Shown: positions 25,425-34,722, counted from the first letter of the stretch. The stretch: DNA of 64,000 nt from an uncultured Aquimarina sp. (GCA_947496555.1 CANMDH010000014.1:50259-114258), one strand, 5' to 3'. Notes: generated by a model from the letters alone, not told the origin. Translations and numbers: made by a program.

Positions 25425-27263
25425 TTATGCCGCTGTGAATTGTAAGGTAATTTCTGTACCCACACCCGAAGTATTAACAGCGATATCTGCACTAAACCCA
25501 TTTGATGTTTTACTCAGGTTTTTTAATTGCTCTTTGATAATCCCCATACTCATCGATTTATGAAGTTTTTTGGACTCTTCTGTTTGGGTTTCAAAACCTT
25601 TTCCGTTGTCTTTGATCGAAACATAGAGCCTATCGTTTTCTTTTCTATATACCACAGTAATGAAACCTTCTTCAATGTTTTTTATGCCATGTAAAACAGC
25701 ATTTTCGACAAAAGGTTGTGTAATAAGAGAGGGGAGTAGATCAAAATCATCGTCTACATTTTCTTCGACAGTAATTTGATATGAAAAAGAGTTGTTATGA
25801 GTAAGTTGTTGTAAATTAAGATAGGACTCCAAAGCAAGCTTATCATCTGCAACGCTAATAAAATTCTCATCAGATTTTTCAAGAATCAATCGAATTAGTT
25901 TGGAGTAACTGGCAAGGTAAGCGCTTGATTTTTCTTTATCATTTTTATGAACAAAATTCTGGATACTTTGTAACGCATTGAATAGGAAATGGGGATTAAG
26001 CTGCGTTTTTCTAAGTTTTTGCTTTAGCAAAACGGTGTCGAGTTGTTGCTTGGTTTTGTAATTTTTAAATCCGAAATAACCCAAAATCAAAAATAACAAT
26101 CCAAAGGCGACCAGCACAATTAGTAGATACTTTTGCTGTGAAATTGTAAGTGCTTGCACCTCATTTTGAGCATCTAGAACATCAATTTGCTGTTGTTTCT
26201 TTTCTGATTCGAATTTTTCGGTTAATTCTGCTACTTTCTCTCTTTGTTTTGCTTCGGTAATAGAATCTTTGTGTCTATCTTTTAAATCTGCATATCGAAT
26301 TGCATTTTTATAATCATTCAAGCCAACATAAGACTCCTTTAGATTATTGTAAATATAGGTTTTCAAAATCCCCTGTGCACCAGGAACCGCACTATCAAGA
26401 TATTTGATGGCGTTTCGATATTCTCCTTTTTTAAGATAAGAATGCCCAACATTATTATAGGATACATTAAGGGTAGGGTATTGTTTTAATTCTTTTTTTA
26501 GAGAAATTGCTTTTTTTCCATATTCGAGAGCCATATCATAATCTGAACCTTCATCGGTATAATAATCAGAAAGATTGTTATAAATTACCGAAAGGATATT
26601 CTTCGCGTTGTATTTTTTTGCTAATTCTTCTGCTACAAAAATATTGTCTGTGTATTTTTTATTCAGCTTCTGTTCCCTGTAAATATTACTAAGATTTACA
26701 AGAATCTGTAGGCGTAGGATTTCATTGAAATCGCTTAGCGGGAGTGCTCTCTCGAGGTATAATTGCGCATTTTTAAAATTCTTCAGCGAAGCGTTTATCG
26801 ACCCAATATTAGTATATGTATTTACCAATTGTTTTGAGTTTTTAGCTTTTTCGAGCACTTTTGCGGCTTGAAGGTAGATATCTAAGGCTTTTTGAAAATC
26901 CTGCTTATAGTACTGAATGGTACCTAGATTATGCAATGTTTGACCTTTAAGATGTTCTGGTAGTTGTTTGGTAAGATTGTATTGAAGAATAGAATCAGCT
27001 TCGTCAAACCCTTTCTTAAAGATAAGCACGCTACTTTTTTGTAAATGAGACTTTGCCAAAAGGGTGTCATTTGTAGCGGACTTGGATTGAATCAATGCTT
27101 CATTGGCATAAAACATAGCACTGTCTATGTTTCTTTGCATTAATTCTTTAGAACGCTGTAGGTCTTTCTCAATTTCTTTGGCCTTCTCGATAGTAGATTG
27201 TGCATTCAAAGTTGAAAAAACAACCGCGAATGCAATAGTTAAAATAATCTGAAAGATTTTCAT
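25425..27263 (-). CDS. TPR histidine kinase of the LytS/YehU type
   Basis: The 612-residue protein has a signal peptide, six or more TPR repeats (about residues 60-330, for example LHNLGTIQYYKQDFQKALDIY), a short coiled coil, and one transmembrane helix (residues 377-398, LLIVLVAFGLLFLILGYFGF). The His_kinase domain has the phospho-His motif LNPHFLFNALQSIQ, and the HATPase domain has QPFVENAVLHGIKN. The TPRs are predicted periplasmic and probably sense a protein or peptide. It pairs with the LytTR regulator downstream, and lies 10 bases downstream of the acyl-CoA carboxylase gene. Confidence 0.9.
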   Translation of the reverse strand: MKIFQIILTIAFAVVFSTLNAQSTIEKAKEIEKDLQRSKELMQRNIDSAMFYANEALIQSKSATNDTLLAKSHLQKSSVLIFKKGFDEADSILQYNLTKQLPEHLKGQTLHNLGTIQYYKQDFQKALDIYLQAAKVLEKAKNSKQLVNTYTNIGSINASLKNFKNAQLYLERALPLSDFNEILRLQILVNLSNIYREQKLNKKYTDNIFVAEELAKKYNAKNILSVIYNNLSDYYTDEGSDYDMALEYGKKAISLKKELKQYPTLNVSYNNVGHSYLKKGEYRNAIKYLDSAVPGAQGILKTYIYNNLKESYVGLNDYKNAIRYADLKDRHKDSITEAKQREKVAELTEKFESEKKQQQIDVLDAQNEVQALTISQQKYLLIVLVAFGLLFLILGYFGFKNYKTKQQLDTVLLKQKLRKTQLNPHFLFNALQSIQNFVHKNDKEKSSAYLASYSKLIRLILEKSDENFISVADDKLALESYLNLQQLTHNNSFSYQITVEENVDDDFDLLPSLITQPFVENAVLHGIKNIEEGFITVVYRKENDRLYVSIKDNGKGFETQTEESKKLHKSMSMGIIKEQLKNLSKTSNGFSADIAVNTSGVGTEITLQFTAA

Positions 27264-27273
27264 TTATGTAATA

Positions 27274-28902
27274 TTATGCCTGGATAACCCCTAAGTTAAA
27301 CTTCTTTTCAATAGGGGAGTGATTCGCTGCTTCTATTCCCATAGAGATCACCTTTCTGGTCTCTAGAGGATCAATAATGCCATCAGTCCAAATCCGAGCT
27401 GCGGCATAATAGGGAGAAATTTGCTTGTCGTATCGTGCTTTAATCTTATCGTAAAGAGCTTTCTCATCTTCTTCAGATAATTGTTCTCCTTTATTTTTCA
27501 TAGAAGCGGTTTCTATCTGAAGTAACACTTTTGCCGCCTGTGCACCACCCATAACAGCCAGTTCTGCACTTGGCCAGGCATAAATTAACCTTGGATCATA
27601 TGCTTTACCACACATGGCATAGTTACCGGCACCATATGAGTTTCCGATGACAATTGTGAATTTAGGAACAACACTATTACTAACCGCATTTACCATTTTA
27701 GCACCGTCTTTTATAATACCGCCATGTTCGCTTTTGCTCCCGACCATAAATCCTGTAACATCTTGCAGAAATACTAAAGGGATTTTCTTTTGATTACAAT
27801 TTGCAATAAATCGAGTAGCCTTATCTGCAGAATCAGAGTATATAACTCCACCAAACTGCATTTCACCTTTTTTAGTTTTTACAATCTTTCGTTGGTTAGC
27901 AACGATACCTACTGCCCAACCATCGATACGGGCATAACCTGTAAGAATTGTTTGTCCGTAACCTGCTTTGTATTCTTCAAAATCAGAATTATCCACCAGC
28001 CGTTTGATAATTTCCATCATATCATATTGCTCATTACGAGCTTTAGGAAGAATCCCATAAATTTCTTCTGGATTTTCTTTAGGTTTAGTAGATTTAATTC
28101 TGTTAAACCCGGCTTTCTCAAAATCACCAATTTTTGACATGATGTTTTTAATGGTATCCAAAGCGTCTTTATCATCTTTGGCCTTATAATCGGTTACTCC
28201 AGATATTTCGCAATGGGTCGTGGCCCCTCCAAGCGTTTCGTTATCAATGGTTTCTCCTATAGCTGCCTTTACCAAATAACTTCCAGCTAAGAAAATACTT
28301 CCGGTTTTATCAACAATCAATGCTTCGTCACTCATAATTGGAAGGTAAGCTCCACCAGCAACACAACTTCCCATCACAGCAGATATTTGTGTAATCCCCA
28401 TACTACTCATCACCGCGTTATTACGAAAAATTCTACCAAAATGTTCTTTGTCAGGAAAAATCTCATCCTGCATTGGTAGATATACCCCAGCACTATCCAC
28501 CAGATAAATAATTGGAAGCTTATTCTCTATAGAAAGTTCTTGGGCTCGTAGGTTTTTCTTCCCAGTAATCGGAAACCAAGCCCCTGCTTTTACCGTAGCA
28601 TCGTTGGCCACTACTATACATTGTTTACCACTTACATACCCAATTTTTACAACTACACCTCCGCTAGGACATCCACCATGTTCTTTATACATATCCTGAC
28701 CGGCAAAAGAACCGATCTCTATGTTTTTTGAACCTTTATCAAGTAAATAATCAATTCTTTCTCTGGCGGTCATTTTTCCTTTTGCGTGTAATTTTTGAAT
28801 TCTTTTTTCGCCGCCCCCTAATTTAACCTTGGCAAGTTTTTGTTTTAATTCGGAAACCAAGAGTTTATTGTGATCTTCGTTCTTATTGAAGTTTATATCC
28901 AT
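27274..28902 (-). CDS. Acyl-CoA carboxylase beta subunit (methylcrotonyl-CoA carboxylase-like)
   Basis: From the ATG at 28902 the product has 542 residues, which matches methylcrotonyl-CoA carboxylase beta subunits. The carboxyltransferase motifs are visible: RERIDYLLDKGS, GACGG-like stretch MGSCVAGGAYLPIMSDE, and GNSYGAGNYAMCGKAYDPRLI. It would carboxylate methylcrotonyl-CoA in leucine breakdown, using biotin on an alpha subunit not in this window. Propionyl-CoA carboxylase beta is the alternative. The frame extends 9 codons upstream to 28929, less likely as a start. The kinase gene follows closely on the same strand, though no functional tie is apparent. Confidence 0.87.
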   Translation of the reverse strand: MDINFNKNEDHNKLLVSELKQKLAKVKLGGGEKRIQKLHAKGKMTARERIDYLLDKGSKNIEIGSFAGQDMYKEHGGCPSGGVVVKIGYVSGKQCIVVANDATVKAGAWFPITGKKNLRAQELSIENKLPIIYLVDSAGVYLPMQDEIFPDKEHFGRIFRNNAVMSSMGITQISAVMGSCVAGGAYLPIMSDEALIVDKTGSIFLAGSYLVKAAIGETIDNETLGGATTHCEISGVTDYKAKDDKDALDTIKNIMSKIGDFEKAGFNRIKSTKPKENPEEIYGILPKARNEQYDMMEIIKRLVDNSDFEEYKAGYGQTILTGYARIDGWAVGIVANQRKIVKTKKGEMQFGGVIYSDSADKATRFIANCNQKKIPLVFLQDVTGFMVGSKSEHGGIIKDGAKMVNAVSNSVVPKFTIVIGNSYGAGNYAMCGKAYDPRLIYAWPSAELAVMGGAQAAKVLLQIETASMKNKGEQLSEEDEKALYDKIKARYDKQISPYYAAARIWTDGIIDPLETRKVISMGIEAANHSPIEKKFNLGVIQA

Positions 28903-29218
28903 TTGTGCATTTGTGTGTATTATTTGCACGAAAATACAAAAAGAGAGTTGTATGTACAGTATTTTAAAACAGTAAATATTGAACGGAAAGAAGAAAAAAT
29001 AAAATTCTTTTTATTCTTACAAAAGTCTTTTAAGCTGAAGACCTTTTGGCTGGTTTTTATTTTTATAAAAGTTAATTTTTAATTAACTGTAATCCAGTTG
29101 ATAAGCTATTTTAATATATTAACGTTGCTCCGAAAGCATATTTTTTGGGGATAAAATACCGATATTTGCATCTGGCTGTGTTTATACATACATTGCCAAA
29201 GTAACTAAATAACAATTT
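28903..29218. other. Divergent intergenic region without recognised elements
   Basis: This 316-base AT-rich interval lies between the divergent carboxylase and CAL67264 genes and should hold both promoters. I saw no clear promoter match, no stable hairpin and no convincing short gene in it. Confidence 0.55.
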
Positions 29219-29401
29219 ATGGGAATGAATAAAAATACGGTACTTGCCTGGGCTACATTTATAATGATCCTTGCTGGGTTAGGACTGATCGCTTTAGGAG
29301 CATTTAGATACAGAGATGTTTCTGGATGGGGCTTTGCAGCTGTTGGGCTTGGTTTTCTAGCAAATGCATGGGTGTTTAATGCATTAAAAGGAAGAGTGTA
29401 A
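29219..29401 (+). CDS. CAL67264 family small membrane protein
   Basis: The 60-residue protein has two hydrophobic helices (AWATFIMILAGLGLIALGAF and GWGFAAVGLGFLANAWVF) joined by RYRDVS. The sequence matches the small flavobacterial family named CAL67264, as I remember it. Function is unknown. It lies 43 bases upstream of ettA in the same direction, an arrangement I believe is conserved in the family. Confidence 0.75.
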   Translation: MGMNKNTVLAWATFIMILAGLGLIALGAFRYRDVSGWGFAAVGLGFLANAWVFNALKGRV

Positions 29402-29444
29402 TCTTTCAAGACAATATTTTCAAAAACTAATAATTTAAGGGCTT

Positions 29445-31136
29445 ATGTCAGACGATAAAAAGGTTATATTCTCAATGTCCGGGGTAACAAAAACCTACAA
29501 AAGTGCGAATACTCAGGTACTTAAAAATATATACTTAAGTTTTTTCTATGGTGCCAAAATTGGGATTTTGGGACTTAATGGTTCGGGTAAATCTACTTTG
29601 CTTAAGATTATTGCAGGTGTAGATAAGAATTACCAGGGTGATGTGGTATTTGCTTCAGGGTTTTCTGTTGGTTTATTGGAACAGGAACCGCAATTGGACC
29701 CAGAAAAAACAGTATTAGAAGTAGTTAAAGAAGGTGTAGCCGAGACTGTTGCTATTTTGGATGAATACAATAAGATCAATGATATGTTTGGTCTAGAAGA
29801 AGTGTATAGCGATGCAGATAAAATGCAGAAGCTTATGGATAAGCAGGCAGTCTTACAAGACCAGATTGATGCTAGCAATGCATGGGAACTTGATACCAAG
29901 CTAGAAATAGCAATGGACGCACTTAGAACGCCGGATTCAGATAAAAAAATTGGAGTATTATCTGGAGGAGAGAAAAGAAGAGTAGCTCTTTGTCGTTTAT
30001 TACTGCAAGAACCAGATGTTTTATTATTAGATGAGCCAACTAACCATTTGGATGCAGAATCTGTACACTGGTTAGAGCATCATTTGGCGCAATACAAAGG
30101 AACTGTTATTGCCGTAACACATGATAGATATTTCTTAGATAATGTTGCTGGTTGGATATTAGAATTGGATAGAGGAGAAGGAATACCATGGAAAGGAAAT
30201 TATTCCTCTTGGTTAGACCAAAAATCTAAACGATTAGCGCAAGAAAGCAAATCGGCCTCTAAACGTCAGAAAACTTTAGAAAGAGAGTTAGAATGGGTAC
30301 GCCAAGGTGCCAAAGGAAGACAGACTAAACAAAAAGCACGTTTAAAGAATTACGATAAATTGATGAGTCAGGATCAAAAACAGCTTGATGAAAAACTCGA
30401 AATTTATATTCCTAACGGTCCGCGTCTAGGTACTAATGTATTAGAAGCATGTGGGATCAGCAAAGCATACGGAGATAAACTTCTGTATGAAGATCTTAAT
30501 TTTAAACTTCCTCAAGCGGGAATTGTAGGGATTATTGGCCCTAATGGAGCAGGAAAAACTACAATCTTTAAAATGATTATGGGAGAGGAAACTCCAGATA
30601 AAGGGGAATTTTCTGTTGGAGAAACTGCCAAAATAGCTTACGTAGACCAAGCGCATTCTAACATTGACCCGGATAAATCTATTTGGCAAAATTTTAGTGA
30701 CGAGCAGGATTTGGTGATGATGGGAGGTAAAGAAGTTAATTCTAGAGCATATTTAAGTCGTTTTAATTTTGGAGGAAGCGAACAAAATAAAAAAGTATCA
30801 ACACTTTCTGGGGGTGAACGCAACAGGTTACACTTGGCAATGACCCTTAAAGAAGAAGGTAATGTGTTACTTTTAGACGAGCCTACTAATGACTTAGATG
30901 TCAATACATTAAGAGCGCTAGAAGAAGGTCTTGAGAACTTTGCAGGATGCGCTGTGGTGATCTCTCACGACCGTTGGTTCCTAGATCGTATCTGTACCCA
31001 TATTTTGGCTTTTGAAGGAGACTCTCAAGTGTATTTCTTTGAAGGTAGTTTCTCTGATTATGAAGAAAATAAAAAGAAACGTTTGGGTGGTGATTTGATG
31101 CCAAAACGAATCAAGTATAAGAAGTTGGTGAGGTAG
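29445..31136 (+). CDS. ettA: Energy-dependent translational throttle protein EttA
   Basis: The 563-residue ABC-F ATPase has two nucleotide-binding domains: Walker A GLNGSGKS and GPNGAGKT, signatures LSGGEKRRVALC and LSGGERNRLHLA, and Walker B LLLDEPTNHLD and LLLDEPTNDLD. The charged linker WVRQGAKGRQTKQKARL between the domains is the P-site tRNA-interaction motif region. It binds the ribosomal E site and gates the first peptide bond according to ATP/ADP. The length is normal for EttA. Start is the ATG at 29445. Confidence 0.94.
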   Translation: MSDDKKVIFSMSGVTKTYKSANTQVLKNIYLSFFYGAKIGILGLNGSGKSTLLKIIAGVDKNYQGDVVFASGFSVGLLEQEPQLDPEKTVLEVVKEGVAETVAILDEYNKINDMFGLEEVYSDADKMQKLMDKQAVLQDQIDASNAWELDTKLEIAMDALRTPDSDKKIGVLSGGEKRRVALCRLLLQEPDVLLLDEPTNHLDAESVHWLEHHLAQYKGTVIAVTHDRYFLDNVAGWILELDRGEGIPWKGNYSSWLDQKSKRLAQESKSASKRQKTLERELEWVRQGAKGRQTKQKARLKNYDKLMSQDQKQLDEKLEIYIPNGPRLGTNVLEACGISKAYGDKLLYEDLNFKLPQAGIVGIIGPNGAGKTTIFKMIMGEETPDKGEFSVGETAKIAYVDQAHSNIDPDKSIWQNFSDEQDLVMMGGKEVNSRAYLSRFNFGGSEQNKKVSTLSGGERNRLHLAMTLKEEGNVLLLDEPTNDLDVNTLRALEEGLENFAGCAVVISHDRWFLDRICTHILAFEGDSQVYFFEGSFSDYEENKKKRLGGDLMPKRIKYKKLVR

Positions 31137-31225
31137 TATGTTGTAAGTGCGCTTTGCTTTGTGCGACATGTTGTTTATCTATGAATTTGGGTGTCGTTTA
31201 CTCAAATACTCAAAAACTAAAAAAA

Positions 31226-31918
31226 ATGCCATTAAAAAATATCAAAGTAATTGCTTTTGATGCCGATGATACCCTTTGGGTCAATGAAACTATATTCAGA
31301 AGAGCAGAAGAAGAATTATGTGATCTTCTTGAGGATTATATGTCACGAGAAGAAGCGAGTAAACTACTTTTTGATGTTGAAATGAAGAACTTGCCATTAT
31401 ATGGATATGGGATCAAACCCTTTACACTTTCTTTGATTGAAGCGGCTATTACTATTTCTAATGGAGGCATGAAAATTGGATTAGTCGAAAAATTGATCGA
31501 AAAAGGGAAGCAAATGCTTCAGGAACCTATAGAACTTATTGACGGGATCGATGGCACACTCGAAGAGCTTTCTAATCGATATAGGCTGGTCATGGCCACC
31601 AAAGGTGATTTGCTCGATCAGGAACGAAAATTGATCAAGTCTGGGCTAGAAAGACATTTTCACCATATCGAAATCGTATCTGATAAAACAGAAAAACAAT
31701 ATAAAAAGTTAGTAAGACATCTGGATATAGCCGAAAATGAATTCTTGATGGTAGGTAATTCTTTGAAATCCGATATTCTTCCAGTACTTAATATTGGTGC
31801 ACATGCATTTCATATTCCGTTTCACACCACCTGGGCTCACGAAATGGTCGATGGCGAAGTTGATCACCCTAATTTCAGAAGTTTTACCAAAGCAAGTGAA
31901 CTGTTAGAAGTGTTATAA
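31226..31918 (+). CDS. HAD family hydrolase
   Basis: The 230-residue protein starts at the ATG at 31226 (MPLKNIKVIAFDADDTLW). The upstream extension to 31154 is Cys-rich and unlike the family. HAD motifs: I, FDADDTLW (nucleophile and acid Asp); II, MATKGD; III, Lys in KTEKQYKKL; IV, GNSLKSDILP. It is a cytosolic phosphatase of unknown substrate, similar to YjjG-like and phosphoglycolate-phosphatase-like proteins. It follows ettA by about 90 bases and may or may not share its transcript. Confidence 0.87.
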   Translation: MPLKNIKVIAFDADDTLWVNETIFRRAEEELCDLLEDYMSREEASKLLFDVEMKNLPLYGYGIKPFTLSLIEAAITISNGGMKIGLVEKLIEKGKQMLQEPIELIDGIDGTLEELSNRYRLVMATKGDLLDQERKLIKSGLERHFHHIEIVSDKTEKQYKKLVRHLDIAENEFLMVGNSLKSDILPVLNIGAHAFHIPFHTTWAHEMVDGEVDHPNFRSFTKASELLEVL

Positions 31919-32010
31919 ACCATGAAATGAGCCATTACAATTACTTTGATACGAACCGAGATATTATTGGCGAATTCCATCTGACAATTAAGAAACAATA
32001 AAATAAACAG

Positions 32011-32640
32011 ATGAAAACCAAATTAGAACTCGATACCTGGAACCGAAAAGAACATTTTGAGTTCTTTGGTAGTTTTGACGAACCATTTTTTGGTATCACC
32101 ACTAATTTAGATTTTACAAAAGGGTATCAAAAGATTGAAGATTTGGGATATCCCTATTTTCTATTCTATCTTCATAAATCATTATTGGCTGCAAATAGTA
32201 TTGAGGCTTTTAGATATCGTATCGAAGATGATAATGTGTATTTGTATGATAAAATTCACGCATCACCCACCATAGGGAGAGAAGATCATACCTTTGGGTT
32301 TTCATTTATGGAGCATCACGATGATTTTGGAACGTTTGTTTCAGAATCTAAAAAAGAGATAGAAGCCGTAAAAAACAGTAAAGGATTAAGGCATACTGAT
32401 AATGCCAAACGAATAGATACGATTCATTATTCTTCTATTCCATGGTGCAATTTTACAGGACTTTCGCACGCAAGACATTTTCAATTTAAAGATAGTGTTC
32501 CTAAAATTTCTTTTGGAAAGTATACCAAAGTTGAAGGAAAACTGACTTTACCAGTATCGGTACACGTACATCACGGATTGGCAGATGGTTATCATGTAGG
32601 TCAGTATCTTGAATTATTTCAAAAACTATTAAATGAATAG
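32011..32640 (+). CDS. Chloramphenicol acetyltransferase-like acyltransferase
   Basis: The 209-residue protein fits the CAT family in length and order: N-terminal WNRKEHFEFF, the central strand region, and the C-terminal catalytic motif HVHHGLADGYHVGQYL with catalytic His188 and the conserved Asp192. True CAT enzymes have HHAVCDGYH; the variation here is common in chromosomal homologues. It could acetylate chloramphenicol or another hydroxylated substrate; resistance cannot be claimed from sequence alone. It is followed after three bases by an unknown gene, likely in the same transcript. Confidence 0.85.
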   Translation: MKTKLELDTWNRKEHFEFFGSFDEPFFGITTNLDFTKGYQKIEDLGYPYFLFYLHKSLLAANSIEAFRYRIEDDNVYLYDKIHASPTIGREDHTFGFSFMEHHDDFGTFVSESKKEIEAVKNSKGLRHTDNAKRIDTIHYSSIPWCNFTGLSHARHFQFKDSVPKISFGKYTKVEGKLTLPVSVHVHHGLADGYHVGQYLELFQKLLNE

Positions 32641-32643
32641 CAG

Positions 32644-33126
32644 ATGAGTGGTGAAGCAGGAGCAGGAGGTACATCCAAATACTGTCATGTATACTATTCT
32701 TCAGGTATGATGGTTAATGTTGCTTCACCTCCCAATATAAAGGATCATGCCAACTACGTTTCAGATTATTTCCAGAAAGCGAATATACCTTTTGAAGAAA
32801 AGTTAAGAACGGTAATTCCTGAATTAGATATATTGTTTGAAAGGTGTATAGTAGATTTTAATCTTCCTATTATTCTTTTTAATTCAAAATCGCAATATGT
32901 GGAAGGGCTTATTATCGAAGATACTCCTGAAATTTCAAGAGACCGTTATTTAGAAAAACAGGGAAAAAACAGGTTGGTAAATTCTAGGTATAAATGTGTA
33001 AATATTCAACTTGTGTTTTCTACACAATCTTTTAAAAAGATAACACTTACTTTAACTGTTAATGAGTTTATTAATAGATCTCAAATCAATAAGTTGAAGA
33101 ACGAAATATTGTCTCTTTTTGATTAA
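32644..33126 (+). CDS. Hypothetical protein coupled to the CAT-like gene
   Basis: I do not recognise this 160-residue product. It has no signal peptide. The N-terminus is Gly/Ala/Ser-rich (MSGEAGAGGTSKYCHVYYSS). Residues 35-80 look helical, and the C-terminal half has strands (CVNIQLVFSTQSFKKITLTLTV) and an amphipathic end (INKLKNEILSLFD). Its ATG is three bases after the CAT-like stop, so translation is likely coupled. Confidence 0.6.
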   Translation: MSGEAGAGGTSKYCHVYYSSGMMVNVASPPNIKDHANYVSDYFQKANIPFEEKLRTVIPELDILFERCIVDFNLPIILFNSKSQYVEGLIIEDTPEISRDRYLEKQGKNRLVNSRYKCVNIQLVFSTQSFKKITLTLTVNEFINRSQINKLKNEILSLFD

Positions 33127-33207
33127 ATCATATTTTTTTTAACTTTATTTTAAACCTTTTTGAGACTTATGGGTCTTAAAGGTGTAGTAACATTAAAAAA
33201 CTGAATT

Positions 33208-33762
33208 ATGAAAATGAATAAAGTATTAGGAATTGTATTGGTTTTTGGAATCACCATGATGGGATATGCACAAGAAAGAACAGTAAAGGTTGGTGTAAAC
33301 AAAGATGGAGAAAAAGTACGTGTTGTTAAATCTGAAGATGCAGAAGGTAATAAGAAAGTAAAGGCAACCAAAAAAGATGCAGAAGGGAATGTAAAGAAAG
33401 CTGTAGGTGTTAATCAGGCAGATGGTGATAAATATCGTGCAGCAGGAGTAAATAAAGCCGACGGAACCAAAAAAAGAGTAGCTGGTGTAAATAAGGCTGA
33501 TGGAACTAAAAAAAGAGGTGTAGGGGTAAAACAGGCCGATGGAGATAAATATAGAGCAGGGGGAGTTAATAAACCCAATGGGACCAAGAAGAGATCTGTT
33601 GGAGTTAAAAAAGCCGACGGAACAAGAAAACGTGCTTCAGCAGTAAAAAAAGCTGACGGTAGTAAAAAAAGCAGAACTGTAAACGGAAATGCTAAACAGG
33701 CTAAAAAAGCAAGAAAGAAAGTTTCAAAAAACAAGAATAAGGCCAAAAGAAAAACAAGTTAA
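33208..33762 (+). CDS. Secreted, highly basic 13-residue-repeat protein
   Basis: The 184-residue protein has a signal peptide (MKMNKVLGIVLVFGITMMGY, then AQ). Residues 28-157 are ten head-to-tail 13-residue units, the last seven close to GVNKADGTKKRVA, and the end is a Lys/Arg-rich tail (KKARKKVSKNKNKAKRKT). Each unit has a probable beta turn at ADG followed by two or three basic residues. The net charge is strongly positive, so it may bind nucleic acid, acidic polysaccharide or lipopolysaccharide outside the cell; this is inference. It resembles no enzyme I know. It is bounded downstream by a palindromic terminator. Confidence 0.75.
   Translation: MKMNKVLGIVLVFGITMMGYAQERTVKVGVNKDGEKVRVVKSEDAEGNKKVKATKKDAEGNVKKAVGVNQADGDKYRAAGVNKADGTKKRVAGVNKADGTKKRGVGVKQADGDKYRAGGVNKPNGTKKRSVGVKKADGTRKRASAVKKADGSKKSRTVNGNAKQAKKARKKVSKNKNKAKRKTS
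33289..33678 (+). repeat. Ten tandem 39-bp coding repeats
   Basis: Ten in-frame 39-bp units encode residues 28-157 of the basic protein. The first three are diverged (for example KSEDAEGNKKVKA). Units four to ten (33406-33678) keep GV(N/K)(K/Q)ADG(T/D)K(K/Y)R. Units 4 and 7 share the variant QADGDKYRA, which suggests a three-unit higher-order duplication. Confidence 0.85.
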
Positions 33763-33782
33763 ATACAAGAAATCGTATCAGG

Positions 33783-33818
33783 AAGCGCTAAGATTAAAAT
33801 ATTTTAATCTTAGCGCTT
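33783..33818. terminator. Palindromic bidirectional terminator
   Basis: A perfect 18-bp inverted repeat without spacer (AAGCGCTAAGATTAAAAT and its complement) lies between two convergent genes. T residues follow on the plus strand up to 33822. Confidence 0.88.
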
Positions 33819-33820
33819 TT

Positions 33821-34423
33821 TTATGGTATGTTACTTTCATGTAGTTCTTGTACTTCTCCAGCTTGCATGGTATTTAAATGGATATTTCCCACACGCACTC
33901 TCACTAACCTAAGCGTTGGGAACCCTACAGCCGAAGTCATTTTACGAACTTGACGAAATTTCCCTTCTCTTAGTGTTATAGAAACCCAGCTAGTGGGGCC
34001 ATGTCGATCATCTCGTATCTTTTTTGATCGTTCTGGAAATTCTGGAGTGCTCTCCAACCTATATACTTTACAGGGAGCCGTGGTGTATTTTTTACCATTA
34101 AAACCAATTTCTACTCCTTTTTTCATATTTTCAATGGCTTCAGGAATAATGTCCCCATTTACTTGTGCGTAGTATTCTTTTTCGATTTTACCACTACAAA
34201 TATGGTTGCTTACTTTGCCATCTGTAGTTAATAAAAGTAATCCTTCGGATTTTTCATCTAGTCTTCCAATGGCCATGGTGCCCTTGGGGAAATCATACAA
34301 CTCACCCAAGAGTCTTTTTGAGTTTTGTTTTTGTCCGTTGTTCACAAATTGACTCAGAAAGCCATAGGGCTTGTAAATAGTAAAATGTCGATGCAGAAGT
34401 TGCTTTTCAGAAGTAACTTTCAT
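33821..34423 (-). CDS. RluE/RsuA-type rRNA pseudouridine synthase
   Basis: The 200-residue protein lacks the N-terminal S4 domain and begins near the catalytic core, as RluE does. Motif II with the catalytic Asp is AIGRLDEKSEGLLLLT. KEYYAQVNG and FRQVRKMTSAVGFPTLRLVR follow in the right order. It would modify a uridine of 23S rRNA; by length RluE (U2457) is the nearest match, but specificity cannot be read from the sequence. It is convergent with the basic repeat protein gene. Confidence 0.87.
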   Translation of the reverse strand: MKVTSEKQLLHRHFTIYKPYGFLSQFVNNGQKQNSKRLLGELYDFPKGTMAIGRLDEKSEGLLLLTTDGKVSNHICSGKIEKEYYAQVNGDIIPEAIENMKKGVEIGFNGKKYTTAPCKVYRLESTPEFPERSKKIRDDRHGPTSWVSITLREGKFRQVRKMTSAVGFPTLRLVRVRVGNIHLNTMQAGEVQELHESNIP

Positions 34424-34543
34424 TCAAAATTTTTTACGTAAGAATTTTATTTTGACGAAATTACGCATTTACTTTGTTTCATAACAAGTCTATTGAATAA
34501 TGATCAACTTACAAAACAGTTTTAAAAATCAAAAAGGATGACT

Positions 34544-34551
34544 TATCTTTG
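34544..34551 (+). promoter_or_regulatory. Candidate -7 box of the cold-shock gene
   Basis: TATCTTTG matches the Bacteroidota -7 consensus TAnnTTTG. A matching -33 TTTG is not present (the bases at the right distance read TTTT/TTTA). If used, transcription would start near 34558. Confidence 0.4.
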
Positions 34552-34557
34552 TAAAGA

Positions 34558-34722
34558 TTTCAGCAGATTTTTATACTTTAAGAAGTAAACTGTTACCTGT
34601 TATTGCAACAGCTAGGTAAATTATTCGGTAAACCAATCTTACAAATTGCCTTTTCCCAATCATTCGTTTAGTATTTCGATGACAATCATTAAAATAAATT
34701 TAATAAATATATATAAAGGCGA
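34558..34722 (+). promoter_or_regulatory. Long, possibly structured 5' leader of the cold-shock-domain gene
   Basis: About 165 bases lie between the candidate start point and the ATG. The first half can form nested pairings: CTGTT with AACAG, and TTACCT with AGGTAA (34590-34620). The last 60 bases before the ATG are nearly all A and T. Long leaders with temperature-dependent folding are established for cspA in E. coli; a similar role here is inference. Confidence 0.4.

Noticed and set aside
33414-33746. Long minus-strand open frame opposite the basic repeat protein
   Set aside because: It is the antisense of the 39-bp repeats; its Leu/Pro/Ala-rich translation simply mirrors the Lys/Gly codons of the real gene, which has a signal peptide and is in the strand of its neighbours.
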